DNA of 64,000 nt from Tetranychus cinnabarinus (GCA_022266195.1 WHVY01000002.1:697001-761000), one strand, 5' to 3'. Shown: positions 1 to 10,600, counted from the stretch's first letter. Program-made: numbers and translations. The notes: generated from the sequence alone by a model not told the origin.

Positions 1-1029
1 TTCTCAATGTATCACAGTCAACTATCAATTCACCTCTATACTCAATCAAAATAAACAGAGATACCGGAAACCTGCAAATCACTCGTCAATCAACCGGAAC
101 TTCAATCTTCAATGTTGATCTATCCAAGCTGATATATGCCAATCAGTTCATCCAATTATCGTCACTTCTTGTGAACAATTTTCTCTATGGTTTAGGAGAA
201 CATAAAGATTATCGTTTGCTGCCTTACCTCTACACCTTGTTTCATGAGGCACATACAAAGGGTGATACCGTAGCTCGACCTATTTTCTTCGAGTTCCCTT
301 TGGACGTTAATACTTATTCAATCGAAACATCATTTATGTGGGGTTCTGGAATTCTCATTGTCCCAATCTTAGAGCCAGATACGAAAACTGTTAATGCCTA
401 TTTCCCTGAAGGATTTTGGTATGACTTGGAGAGTCTCAAACTATTTGTCAAAAGTACTGGTCGATATGAAAACATTACAATTGATGATGACAAAATTGGT
501 GTGTACGCTCGAGGTGGATCAATCATTCCTGGTTACCTGGCCACAGCAATGTCTATTGCTGATTTATCAAAACTTCCAGGCTATCTCTTCATATTTCTTG
601 ACTCTTCAGGTCAAGCATCTGGTTCTTGGTTCTCAGATGACGGACAATCGATTGAAAACATTCAAAATGGTGAATACACTTACAGTCATTGTAAAGCCTC
701 TCTGGTAAGTAACGAAATTATTTTGAAAGATAATTTGATCATAATCGATCAAGCTTCAATCTTTCAGTTGCTTTAGTCCTAATCTATTTGTTTCATTTCT
801 CTCGTAGAATAAAATTTCTTGCGATTATGAAAAATTCTTTACTGTTAATAACTTCAAAATTGGTGGAATCATTCTGGTTGGAGTTGATGAAAAGCCTACA
901 AGTGTGTTATTCAATGGAACACAAATAGATTCGTATTTCTATTCAGACGAAAATAACGCTCTAAAAATTGATTACACAGAAATTTTTGAACGATTTCAAT
1001 CATTCAATGTTGATATATCATACAAATGA
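1..1029 (+). CDS. GH31 alpha-glucosidase-like protein, 5' partial, catalytic barrel missing
   Basis: The frame is open from the left edge (first full codon at 3). Exons are 3-704 and 808-1029; the 103-bp intron has GTAAGT at 705 and an AG at 806-807; TGA ends at 1029. The first 60 or so residues look like the N-terminal beta-sandwich of family 31 glycosidases and end in YGLGEH. After one Lys the frame goes straight to RLLPYLYTLFHEAH (from about 210), which in the family lies just after the catalytic (beta/alpha)8 barrel, then FMWGSG, NAYFPEG and the distal beta domains. From knowledge of the family, about 400 or more residues, including the catalytic Asp nucleophile and acid, should lie between. 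No intron sits at the junction. It is either an internally deleted, probably inactive gene, a non-enzymatic paralogue, or an assembly collapse. Family call is firm; activity is unlikely. Confidence 0.82.
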
Positions 1030-1266
1030 GTTTTATGAATTTAGATTACTGCATATCTTTATTGACCGGTCTTGATTGACGAAGAAACATTTAAATATCT
1101 TTCAGAAACTAAAAATCGCTAAAGATGGATTTCGCTTTATTGAAAAAATAACTACTAAATAGTTAACTAATTTTAACAGAAATACACTTTATTCAAAATG
1201 CTGTGCAAGAAGTACAAACTTTTTTCGAAATTAAACTGATTTATCAGAGTAGATATGCGTGAAAGA
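1030..1266. other. intergenic, convergent 3' ends
   Basis: This is AT-rich sequence between the GH31 stop and the minus-strand channel stop. The last 80 bases (from about 1184) belong to the duplicated unit that contains the channel gene. I see nothing else in it. Confidence 0.6.
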
Positions 1267-2583
1267 TTAATCACTGTTTACTTGGGATTCTGATGCCTCG
1301 TTTTGATCCTCCGAAACGGCTGGGCTTTTACGTTCAACGGCAAAGCAAAATAAGTTACTTGCGACAAGCAATTGGCCCATTATACTGATGCCAAACCATG
1401 AACTGATCAAACTACCACTTAAAATGATATAATCGGAAAGAGGAAATTCTGGTTTACTCTCTGTTAATGAATCAGGTTCAGATGAAACTTTGAGATGTAA
1501 TACCAGACTCTCTTCACCTTTTGAAACATCTTCAACGGTTTTAGTCATTTTGAATGAATATTGAACTGAACTGCACATTGGTTGAATAACAAGAGATTGA
1601 CATTGTTTATAAATTTTCAGTAAAGTGCCATTATCTTCATTGAACATTGCATTGAAGCGAATTTCACTCGTCTGTATGTACTTTTCTAAAGAAACTGTAG
1701 TTTCGGGGAAAAGCAATCCTGTTTGGTCAATCGAATTAGCGTTTAGACAATCTTCAAATGTTTGACGTCGATTATAATCTTTGCACATTGTTTTGTGTGG
1801 AAAAGGCAATAGGTTTTCAGTGTGTTTTGTAAAGCCGATTCCATGTGAAATTTGTTTTCCTGGAGTTAGGGACGAGTAAGCATAAAGACTGTCATCTTCA
1901 ACCAAAGCCTTTTCTGGATGAATTAGATTCAATAACATAACCGTCGCATTCAATTTGAAACTAATCAAGTTATTTGCATTAGAGACGATTGCTTCAGATC
2001 GTGGTACTTTCAATGGTAAACCAGATGAGTCCAGACACCTCAATATGAGAACTAAGCACCAAGAAGAAGCTTCTCTAGTCAACTTGCATTTTCCAGTCTT
2101 TAGAGGGTCTTCTTTAGATCCCGCCATTTTAAGTCGTCTTATGAACATTTTAGGTGCATACGAATGATTAGCAATATCAGTTAAACGTAAATATGGACCA
2201 AAATATTTTGAAAATATTAAAGGATTCGTTAAATGGCCATCACAATCATTTTTAAATGAAAAGTTTCTGCAAACTGCATCGAATTGGGATTTATAGTTTG
2301 TTTGTAAAATCACAGGATCCAAAGCAAATTGATACGGAATTTTAATTCTCATTTCTGGCAATCCAATTTCATTCGGAATGTAGTGTGTCTTTTCTTTACG
2401 AACATTGAATTCCTGAAAGTTTTGAGTCAATAAATAGAATTGCCAAGCGAATGAAGCGATACAAATGGCACGAATTGAAACTGTTAGGGTTGACTTCAGA
2501 CAAACAATCATTTCTTTCTTCTCTACACTTTTCTTTGCAAGTTTGGCTTCAAATGACCACTTCAACGAGATTAAGTTTATCAA
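1267..2583 (-). CDS. DEG/ENaC-like cation channel subunit, copy A
   Basis: Single exon, up to 438 residues. A hydrophobic segment near residues 33-55 (TVSIRAICIASFAWQFYLL) and a second near 382-412 flank a long Cys-bearing extracellular region, the two-transmembrane layout of degenerin/epithelial sodium channels. The second segment contains WFGIS, which fits the family's G-x-S selectivity filter at the start of TM2 (here G-I-S). The protein is short for the family and the extracellular core is very diverged. The next ATG, codon 25 (2511), is a likely true start: copy B has a stop in the matching upstream stretch and begins there. Related chelicerate channels are candidate chemo- or mechanoreceptors; that role is inference. 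Family call rests on topology and the TM2 motif. Confidence 0.68.
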   Translation of the reverse strand: MINLISLKWSFEAKLAKKSVEKKEMIVCLKSTLTVSIRAICIASFAWQFYLLTQNFQEFNVRKEKTHYIPNEIGLPEMRIKIPYQFALDPVILQTNYKSQFDAVCRNFSFKNDCDGHLTNPLIFSKYFGPYLRLTDIANHSYAPKMFIRRLKMAGSKEDPLKTGKCKLTREASSWCLVLILRCLDSSGLPLKVPRSEAIVSNANNLISFKLNATVMLLNLIHPEKALVEDDSLYAYSSLTPGKQISHGIGFTKHTENLLPFPHKTMCKDYNRRQTFEDCLNANSIDQTGLLFPETTVSLEKYIQTSEIRFNAMFNEDNGTLLKIYKQCQSLVIQPMCSSVQYSFKMTKTVEDVSKGEESLVLHLKVSSEPDSLTESKPEFPLSDYIILSGSLISSWFGISIMGQLLVASNLFCFAVERKSPAVSEDQNEASESQVNSD

Positions 2584-3454
2584 CTAGTTCAGAATTAATT
2601 CGACTTTTTGAATCATTTAGTCGATATTTTTGGTCAATGAATTGAGCTATGAATTCAGTTGTATTTAACTTTTTTTGCTCAACCTTTAACTTCTCATCAA
2701 TCATTTTACACTTTGATTGATTAGTTGAATAACAAGAGGATAGTGGAGGTTATACCAATAATAATGATTATTTAATTATGTTCAGTGATCACTCAGAAAA
2801 TGCACCATAGTGGAAATAGCTTATTCTCGCTATTTATCGAGTAGTCAATTTCATCATTTTCAAACTTACTTAATAGACTCAGTTTTATTCAGATTTTTAT
2901 TTTAAATTAATTCTTAGAGTTTTTTGATTAAAATTTCACTAACAAAAGTTGCATCAAGTTGTATATAATAATAAAATAATCATTTTGGTTTCACCTTTCC
3001 GCAAATAGTTTGAGAAAAGATATTAAATTTTTAGGTTGATAAAACAGTCTTTTTTGGATTTCCATTTCAACTTTTAATCGTTGAAAATTATTTAATCAAT
3101 TTCTTTATACAATAATCAAAAATCCATGAATCGTACCTCATTTTATCTATTTTTACATTGTTACTCTCTTCAATCCTTTAACACTTTGATTGATCAATTA
3201 TTATTAACACATAAAGAATGGATCTTCGAATTGTTTAAAATTTGGCAAAAAGTTGGATTCATTGCTATGTCTTTGAACTGATTTTTGCCGCAAACTCGAA
3301 ATACAGAACTTTCCAAATCTTATTCAATATGCACTTGTGTCAAAAAAAGATAAATTATTAACACTTATGATACTTTATTCAAAATTCTGTGCTAGAGTTA
3401 CAAACTTTTTTTCAAAATTGAACTGCTGTATCAGAGTGGATATTAGGACAAAGA
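2584..3454. other. intergenic between duplicated channel genes
   Basis: About 870 bp. It holds the upstream region of copy A and the 3' flank of copy B. From 2590 to 2725 and from 2980 to 3360 it matches the region upstream of copy B (4740-5540), so these stretches probably include the duplicated promoter. I see no exon. Confidence 0.6.
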
Positions 3455-4699
3455 TTAATCATTGATTGTTTGGGGTTCTATTGTTTCATCCTGATTCTCC
3501 GAAACGGCTGGACTTTTACGTTCAACGGCCAAGCAAAACAAGTTATTTGCAACGAGCAATTGGCCCATTATACTGATTCCAAACCATGTACTGACCAAAC
3601 TACCACTTAAAATGATATAATCGGAAAGAGGAAATTCTGGTTTACTCTCGATTAATGAATCAGATTCAGATGAAACGATGAAATGTAATACCAGACTCTC
3701 TTCTCCCTTTGAAACATCTTCAATGGTTTTGACCATTTTGAATGAATATTGAACTGAACTGCACATTGGTTGAGTAACAAGGGACTGACATTGTTTATAA
3801 ATTTTCAGTAAAGTGCCATTATCTTCATTGAACATTGCATTGAAGCGTATTTCACTTGCTTTTCTATACTTTTCTAAAGAAACTGTAGTTCCAGGGAAAA
3901 GCAATCCTGTTTGGTCAATCGAAGCGGCATTTAGACAATCTTCAAACGTTTGACGTCGATTATAATTTTTGCACATTGTTGTATAAGGAGAAGGCAATAA
4001 ATATTCAGTGTGTTTTGTGAAACCGATTCCGTGTGAAATTTGTTTTCCTGGAGTAAGAGATGAATAATCATTAAGGCTGTAATCTTCAACCAAAGCCTTT
4101 TCCGGATAAATTAGATTCAATAACATGACTGATGCATTCAACCTGAAACTAATCAAGTGATTCGCATTTGATACAACCGCTTCAGATCGGGATACTTTCA
4201 ATGGTAGACCAGATGAGTCCAGACATCTCAATATGAGAACTAAGCACGAAGAAGAAGCTTCACTAGTCAACTTGCATTTTCCAGTCCTAAGAGGGTCTCC
4301 CTTGAATCCAACCATTTTAAGTCGATGTATGAACATTTCAGGTGCATACGAATAATTAGCGATATCAGACAACCGTAAATATGGACCAAAGGATTTTGAA
4401 AATATCAATGGATACGTTAAATGGCCATCGCAATGCTTTTTTACTGAATACTCTCTGCAAACTTGATCGAAATGGGATTTATATTTTGATTTTATAATCG
4501 CAGGATCCAATGCGAATTGATACGGAATCTGAACTCTGATTTCAGGCAATTCAATCTCATTCGGAATGTATTTTTTCACTTTTCTGCGAACATGAAATTC
4601 CTGAAAGTTTTGAGTTAATAAAAAGAATTGCCAAGCGAATAAAGCGATACAAATGGCACGAATTGAAACTGTTAGGGTTGGTTTCAGGCAAACAATCAT
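3455..4699 (-). CDS. DEG/ENaC-like cation channel subunit, copy B
   Basis: Single exon, 414 residues, starting MIVCLKPTLTV. It is a close paralogue of the gene at 1267-2583: most residues match along the whole length, including the GKISH-type extracellular motifs, the Cys positions and TM2 with STWFGIS (G-I-S filter). TM1 is at about residues 9-30 and TM2 at about 358-388, ending in a short cytoplasmic acidic tail. An in-frame TGA lies 16 codons upstream, where copy A has TGG, so the N-terminal extension possible in copy A is not available here. There is no frameshift or internal stop, so both copies look functional. The substrate or stimulus cannot be read from the sequence. Confidence 0.68.
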   Translation of the reverse strand: MIVCLKPTLTVSIRAICIALFAWQFFLLTQNFQEFHVRRKVKKYIPNEIELPEIRVQIPYQFALDPAIIKSKYKSHFDQVCREYSVKKHCDGHLTYPLIFSKSFGPYLRLSDIANYSYAPEMFIHRLKMVGFKGDPLRTGKCKLTSEASSSCLVLILRCLDSSGLPLKVSRSEAVVSNANHLISFRLNASVMLLNLIYPEKALVEDYSLNDYSSLTPGKQISHGIGFTKHTEYLLPSPYTTMCKNYNRRQTFEDCLNAASIDQTGLLFPGTTVSLEKYRKASEIRFNAMFNEDNGTLLKIYKQCQSLVTQPMCSSVQYSFKMVKTIEDVSKGEESLVLHFIVSSESDSLIESKPEFPLSDYIILSGSLVSTWFGISIMGQLLVANNLFCLAVERKSPAVSENQDETIEPQTIND

Positions 4700-7027
4700 T
4701 TCTCTCTTCTCTACACTTTTCTTTGCAAGTTTGGCTTTAAATGGTCACTTCAGTGATATTAAGTTTTTGAACTATTATTTATAGTTCAGACTTGAGTCGG
4801 CTTTGTTGAATCATTTAGTCGATATTTCTGGTCAATGAATTGAGCTTTGAATTCAGTTGTATTTAACTTTTTTTCTGCTTCACCTTTAACTTCTCATCAA
4901 TCATTTTCATTTTGATTGATTAGTTTAATAACAAATATATTAATAATATAATAATAATTATTTGATAATGTATAATTTAATAATCAATTTGGTTTTATCT
5001 GTGTGCAAATTGTTTGAGAAAAGATGTTGAATTTCAAGGTTGATCGTTTCAATAGAACAGAATTTCTGGGTTTCCATTTCAACTTTCAATTGTTGAAAAT
5101 TATTTTATCAATTTCTTTATACAATGATCAAGAATCCATGAATTGTTCTTCTCTTCATTTCATTTATTTTTATCTTTTACATTGTTACTCTCTTCAATCC
5201 TTTTACATTTTGATTGATTAACTATTACATTGAAAATGGATCTTAAAATTGTTTAAAATTTGGCAAAAATTGAATAATTTTTGTGATTAAAAAAGAATTG
5301 TCACACAAACAATGGCAAAAATATCTGGTCTTTGATTGAAATATCATTATTCATCAATAGTTCTCGAGGCAATGAAATGTTCCATAAAATGAATCACAAT
5401 AAAATTGGATAAGATTATGAATAACCATTTGGTAACCTTCATTGCATTTCATTGCTTTATTTTTGAACTGACTGAAAATCGGAATACAGTTTTTCCCGAA
5501 TCTTATCTAAGATACACTGGTGACAAAAAAGATAAATTATCATTAGATGATTATCTGTAAAATTTTCTTGGAAATGAACCAATAGGTTGAGAATCGACTC
5601 TAACCCTAGGTCCATTCCCTTGGAATCCAGTGCGATTACCCAAAAAAACGCCATCTCTACATTGCTGCTACCAATTTATTTATATTTGGTGTTTGTCAGC
5701 AAGTCCTTTGACTTCAAGCATCTGATTTCTAGGGACCCAAAAATTAGTCGGACAGATTTCATTGTGATTATAATGCATCGTAATAAACAGAAGGCATAAA
5801 AATATAATCTGTTCAAAGTCGATCATTAGATATCTTTTATATCACACCATCAAAAATAATGATAATCAAAATGAAGGCTTACATAAAATAAACCTTTCAG
5901 GTGGCTTGAGAGATACCAAAACCAGTTTTCATGATAATAACAACTGCTAGCTATTGTCTTATGTAGTCTGTTCAAAGTCTAACGTAAATATATCGCCGTA
6001 GCGCAATATTCATGATTAAGATCGAGGCTTACGTAAATGTAAAGCATTCTGGTGGCCTAAAAGATACAATTTTTTAAGATACAAAAACCAGTTTGATGAT
6101 AATAATAACTGATTGCTTTTGTTTTATTTACTTATTGCTATTTTGATATTATGATGCTATGATTTGATAATATGATAATGCAACCAGAAACTTCCTATCT
6201 TATGAGTCATAAGCTATGAGTAACTTATGCTTGAAGTTTCACCAGCTTCTATTCAGAAAGCTAACTCATTTAGTTTCATTCATTTTAAATCTTGTGTGAT
6301 AACATTTATCATTGCATTACAATTCGGCATTGGCCTTTACCAGCAATGAATAGCGTCTGACTGTCAGTTCCTATCAAGCAAACATAGCACTAATTTGACG
6401 TTACAAATTGATCTGACGCAAACTTCACGAAGAAATTAATGAAATAGTTCTCGAATACCAAATAAGGATAAATAAGTAAATGACCCATGAATGAACTCTG
6501 AAACGCGAATTTGAAGACTCTTGCAGAAATCTTTTTCAGACAAATGCTCCTCGCTGATATTGATTTGAAATGAGAAGAAAAATGGCAATTTAATCACTAT
6601 TGGAACATCATCGTTACTAATAGTGATTAGATTGATCAGAACTGATGACAGTGTAGCTAATTTGTTGACGTTTTTACACAAATGATGGCTTAAGAAGCGA
6701 TGCTTTAAGAAATTTCAAGTGACACTTTTAATCATTTAAGAATCACGAAACTCATGATAATCTTTAAATGCTTAGCTATTCCTTTTCTGTTAGTCACTTG
6801 AGTATCATTTTAATCAAATCGATTAATAATCAATATAGATTGCTCTACCTCTACTCGTGGATTATACATATCATCTAATCATGTATATTGACAAGGATAT
6901 GAAAGATTAAAGTCAATTGATCAGCGTAAAAGTAAACGCACAAAATAAAATGATTTAGTTTTGCGATATTGTTGGTGTGTAAATGTACTTTTGTTGTTTT
7001 ACAAGCTTCATCAAGTTCAATTGAAGA
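4700..7027. other. long intergenic region with local duplications
   Basis: To about 5540 it is the upstream part of duplicated unit B. From 5808 to about 6120 lies a small tandem duplication (listed separately). An open frame at 6436-6681 (minus, 81 codons) has no recognisable domain and no signal or coding features that convince me. The last 200 bp precede the ENPP gene. I support no gene here. Confidence 0.55.
5808..6120. repeat. tandem duplication, 159-bp period, two diverged copies
   Basis: Both copies begin with TCTGTTCAAAGTC (5808 and 5967). They share, in order, a block ending GAGGCTTACGTAAA in copy 2, a GGTGGC block, an ACCAGTTT block and a GATGATAATAA-like block. Copy 1 is 5808-5966 and copy 2 is 5967 to about 6120. 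It is non-coding in all frames. Confidence 0.7.
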
Positions 7028-8441
7028 ATGAAGTTTAATTCAAAGATTGTTAATATTTTATCATTAATCTCATTGAATTGGTTAACTTGTTTAAATTCAT
7101 TTCCGTTTCATCATGAACCATCTCATCTTGAATCGCCAAATCGTTTAATTGTCATCTCATTTGATGGCTTCAGAGGTGACTATTTATCGCCCATTTTGAC
7201 GCCAAACTTATGGTCGATGATGAAAAATGGTGTTACTGGGTCAATGTTTCCTATGTTTCCAAGCAAAACATTTCCTAATCATTTTTCAATCGCAACTGGT
7301 CTTTACCCTGAGTCTCACGGGATCATCGATAATCGAATGTATGATCCAGAATTCGATGAAGTTTTTAAAAAGACGAACTCAGATCCTAAGTGGTGGGATA
7401 ATGGATACTCTCTGCCCCTTTGGGTAAGTTTCAATTCGTTGACAATTTCCAATAGCAAGCAATGTAAATTTCAAAAGATTAATTCTTGTTGCCTCATTTT
7501 ATTATTATATTTGAATGTTTAGATCGCCAATGAGCTTTCTGGGCACAAAAGCGGAGTCGCCATGTGGCCAGGCTGTTGTACCTCATATCGTGGGCGGTCA
7601 GCAAGCTACATGCACAACTATAATAAAACTATGAGTTTCGAAGAGCGAGCCGATATTGTGTTCAATTGGATGACTCGAAATGACGATCCAGCCAATCTTG
7701 CCTTCCTTTACATTAACCAACCCGATTCATCGTCACACGAATATGGACCTTTCAGTAAAAAAGTAATACGACAAATCATGCATGCCGACCGATTCGCAGC
7801 TTACTTGTTGGAAGGTTTGAAGAAACGAAATATGTCAGAAAATACAAACATGATATTCTTGAGTGACCATGGAATGAACGAAATCAACAAAAGAACCTCA
7901 GTCAATTTAACTCAACTTTTGGATACAAGTTTATTCCGTCATTTTGGTGGGACTCAAGTCATCGGTATCCTTCCAATTGAAGGTGCATTCAATAAAGTAC
8001 ATAAAATGCTCGTCGATAAAGCATCAAGCAACCATTACAAAGTTTACATTAAATCACAAATTCCAGAAGAATATTTTTACAGGTAAATTGTAGAGATTTT
8101 TAGAGTTGAATCGTTTATTGAAATATCTTTTTTGTAGGAATAATCGTCGAATCATGCCAATAATTATAGAAGCTGAACCTGGTTATGAAATTACATTCAG
8201 TGATTGGATTCATGATCAACCTGTTTGGGGCAATCATGGTAATGATAACAGACAATCTGAAATGAGATCATTATTCATAGGTTACGGACCTCTTTTCAAG
8301 AAAGGCTTTAAATTGACTGAATCTGAATTTTTCAACATTGATCTCTACCCATTAATGGCTAAAATATTGAACATTAATCTTCATGGTTATTCTTTCAATG
8401 GAACTGATAAATTGACTCGACAATTTTTAAATTCTTGTTAA
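7028..8441 (+). CDS. ectonucleotide pyrophosphatase/phosphodiesterase (ENPP family), secreted
   Basis: Three exons, 7028-7423, 7523-8082 and 8138-8441, give 419 residues; both introns are short with GTAAGT/GTAAAT donors. An N-terminal hydrophobic segment (to about residue 24) is a probable signal peptide. The catalytic set of the alkaline-phosphatase superfamily is complete: Asp46 in SFDGFRGDY, nucleophile Thr81 in SKTFPNH, Asp200 and His204 in DSSSHEYGP, Asp247-His248 in LSDHGM and His352 in WGNHG. Those residues bind two zinc ions and hydrolyse phosphodiester or pyrophosphate bonds of nucleotides or lysophospholipids outside the cell. Length and the absence of somatomedin-B and nuclease-like domains resemble ENPP4/5, but I see no C-terminal transmembrane segment, so the enzyme should be secreted rather than anchored. 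Substrate is not assignable. Confidence 0.9.
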
Positions 8442-8515
8442 TGACCGAACGATGTTATTATACGATGTATTGATATAAAAATGTATTTAAAGATTTATAT
8501 TTTATTGTATTGATA

Positions 8516-8526
8516 AATAAAATAAA
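8516..8526 (+). terminator. polyadenylation signals of the ENPP gene
   Basis: Two overlapping AATAAA hexamers (8516 and 8521) lie about 75-85 bp after the stop codon, the expected place for 3' end formation. Confidence 0.6.
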
Positions 8527-9277
8527 GATTATTAAAATGAGATATTTTGAATTATCATTTGCTTATACCTGTTATAAATGATTGACAATTTAAACTGGTT
8601 TTATATTTCTCAAATCAGGTTAAGTTTCAATGAATTCGAGCGTTAATATTGTCACCGAGTTCAGGCTCTATGATGAATCTCAATAGACCTGGTTACAAGG
8701 GAAGGATTAGAAACTTAATTTTAAATTAATGATTCGGAACTGACCTGATTTTATTCAATTAATTTGTGGCTCGTCTGGAAAATTTAAGAGAGAGATGATG
8801 AACTGGAGGAACAGAGGGTGATTTGCGACTCGGCATTCATTTAAATCAATGTCAATAAATCGAAAACAGGATTAATCAAACTAAATAGCTTCGTTATAAA
8901 CATATAACAACAGTCTTTAAATGCTAGATAAATCATTCTCAAACTTCGCAAAAAGAGTCATAAATAAACTTTGCAAAACCAGTGCTTAGCCCCCAGAATG
9001 GCTTGAGTTCGATACAGAATTGAAATGTCTCCCATTGCATAAAAATATGAGCTTAGTGCACATAACAGAAAACGTGATGACAAGTTCGAGTATATGCGAG
9101 TTAACCAGAAAAAAAGACATCAAAGCTTGAATTTGACTAGCTATCACCCTGTACATGCATAGGTAAAATCAGCTGAAATACCATGTGATTGCTTCATAAG
9201 TTTCAATCATTTTTTATTTCAATGTGTTACATGTTCTAGTAAACAATTATTGGGGAATATTGATGTGAGGATATGAA
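8527..9277. other. intergenic, nothing recognised
   Basis: About 750 bp between the ENPP 3' end and the 3' end of a minus-strand secreted peptide gene. No open frame of useful length, tRNA-like sequence or repeat was seen. Confidence 0.5.
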
Positions 9278-9581
9278 TCAGTAGCTGTCGTCCATGAGTG
9301 GAACGCCATTTTTCTGTTTACCTGGCATTGTTGGTGGAGTAAGAATAATTGGAGAACCATCTGGACCTCTAGAATCTGATGGGACTGTGTTTCATCATTT
9401 GAAATATAAAAAAAGAGATGAAAAATTTCTGAGTTTATCTGGGTATTTGCTACATACTTGGTACTCGTGATTTAGGAATCGGCGCGAATGGAGCACCCGT
9501 ATGACCAGTACTTGGTAAGGATTGATCTGAAACAGGGATAGAAATAGTAATTATGGTGAAGATGAAAATCCAGGTTGCCAT
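9278..9581 (-). CDS. small Pro-rich secreted peptide precursor, 76 residues
   Basis: I assemble two exons on the minus strand: 9458-9581 (ATG at 9581) and 9278-9384 (TGA). The donor is GTATGT and the acceptor CACAG; the intron is 73 bp and the frame joins cleanly. The product opens with a signal peptide (MATWIFIFTIITISIPVS) and then a Pro/Ser/Gly-rich mature part of about 58 residues without Cys, ending GVPLMDDSY. A TATA box (9653-9660) sits about 75 bp upstream of the ATG. A Gly-Lys pair in MPGKQK could be an amidation and cleavage site, which would make it a neuropeptide-like precursor, but that is inference; a secreted effector is another option. I do not recognise the family. Confidence 0.62.
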
Positions 9582-10004
9582 GTTAGGTTGTTGTATATCA
9601 CTATTCTTACTTCACAAGCTACAATTGGTCCTAGCTAATGTGAGAATACACGCTTTTATACTTAACTCAAAGTAGCTTGAACAATTAAAGCGTAATTTGT
9701 GTTCTTGATAAATTACTTTTACACACAACGAGAACTGTGTTTATTTTGATGATTAAGATTGTCTGTTAAGGTAACTATTAAATGCTAATACGAAAATATC
9801 ACCGTGTAATGTTTACATTGTGGCTACAGTAATTTACAAACCATACGTTTGTTTATTCTGAGATAACTGTTTAATCAATGACTGATCTTTCACTATAACA
9901 TTTAATGGAACGTTCAATGAAATTACAATTGATTTAATCTTGAATATGGATCATTTACATCAACTTGTCCAGTTTAGTTTTCAATTGCAACGAGCAAATG
10001 AATT
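9582..10004. other. intergenic between two minus-strand secreted-protein genes
   Basis: It contains the TATA-type promoter of the 76-residue peptide gene (9653-9660). The rest is AT-rich and I see nothing else. Confidence 0.5.
9653..9660 (-). promoter_or_regulatory. TATA box of the 76-residue secreted peptide gene
   Basis: TATAAAAG on the minus strand, about 72 bp upstream of the ATG at 9581. Transcription would start near 9625, leaving a leader of about 45 nt. Confidence 0.55.
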
Positions 10005-10600
10005 TCATTTCGAGAGGAACAATGATTCAAATTGTTGATTCTTGACCCTTTCCAATTCATCTTGTATGCAAATCTGTTGAATAGAAAGTAAACTTTTTAA
10101 TTTAAAATTTAAAATTCTCGTAATAAACTTACATTGACTACATCAATAAGTAGCTCATCAAAAGCTTGATGCAAACAAGTGACAACCTAAAATGAAATAC
10201 AAAGGTTTAAATAACTCCAAGAAATGAATCGCAATTAAATCTTACATATCTCAGTGATTCCGGCATTTCTTTCTTGACTAAACAGACATCATTTGTATCA
10301 GCGATTCGAGTCGTTATTAAGTCACCATAACATTTGAATATCTTTTCTTGTATTTGTTTGGGAATTATTTGAGTCTAATTGTTGGAATGGTAAATATTCA
10401 TGGTTAATGGTCAATGGTTAAAGCAAAGCAAAAATTAAACTTACAAAGCACTTTGAATCTTTCAATTCCTTTGATTGTTCAATTTTCCCCGAAAGCTCAA
10501 GCAGTCCACAAAATAATTTAAAATCTTTAATGTCATTTGATCCATCGGTGCAATTAAAAATAACAGATAAACTTAGAACAATCAGGCACAACTGCTTCAT
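10005..10600 (-). CDS. small Cys-containing secreted protein, 135 residues, four exons
   Basis: Minus-strand exons are 10445-10600, 10246-10374, 10133-10186 and 10005-10073. All four are in phase 0, with GTAAGT/GTAAGA/GTAAGT donors and AG acceptors, and TGA ends at 10005. The product starts with a signal peptide (MKQLCLIVLSLSVIFNC) and then carries six Cys in the mature part (contexts FCG, KCF, KCY, VCL, TCL, ICI). The rest looks helical and charged, with no transmembrane segment. Six Cys in a small helical secreted protein recalls odorant-binding-like or salivary proteins, but the spacing does not match the classic OBP signature, so I assign no family. Four mutually in-phase short exons make a chance assembly unlikely. 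Its neighbour at 9278-9581 is in the same orientation. Confidence 0.66.

Larger units (their letters stand above)
1184..5540. repeat. imperfect tandem segmental duplication (two ~2.2-kb units)
   Basis: Unit A runs from about 1184 to 3360 and unit B from about 3369 to 5540. Both begin with a recognisable ACTTTATTCAAAAT block (1188 and 3372), carry one minus-strand DEG/ENaC-like gene, and continue through matching promoter-side sequence to a final block resembling AAAGATAAATTAT. The coding part is the best preserved. Non-coding parts differ by indels: A has extra sequence near 2740-2960, and B has extra sequence near 5270-5455. The phase between units is about 2,185 bp at their left ends. Confidence 0.85.

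Noticed and set aside
5457..5654. 65-codon minus-strand open frame at the end of duplicated unit B
   Set aside because: The matching part of unit A is not open, so it is unlikely to be coding.
6436..6681. 81-codon minus-strand open frame
   Set aside because: No signal peptide, domain or splice context. Length is expected by chance in this composition.
9000..9020. GAGTTCGATAC resembling a tRNA T-loop
   Set aside because: No acceptor stem, D-loop or anticodon arm can be built around it.
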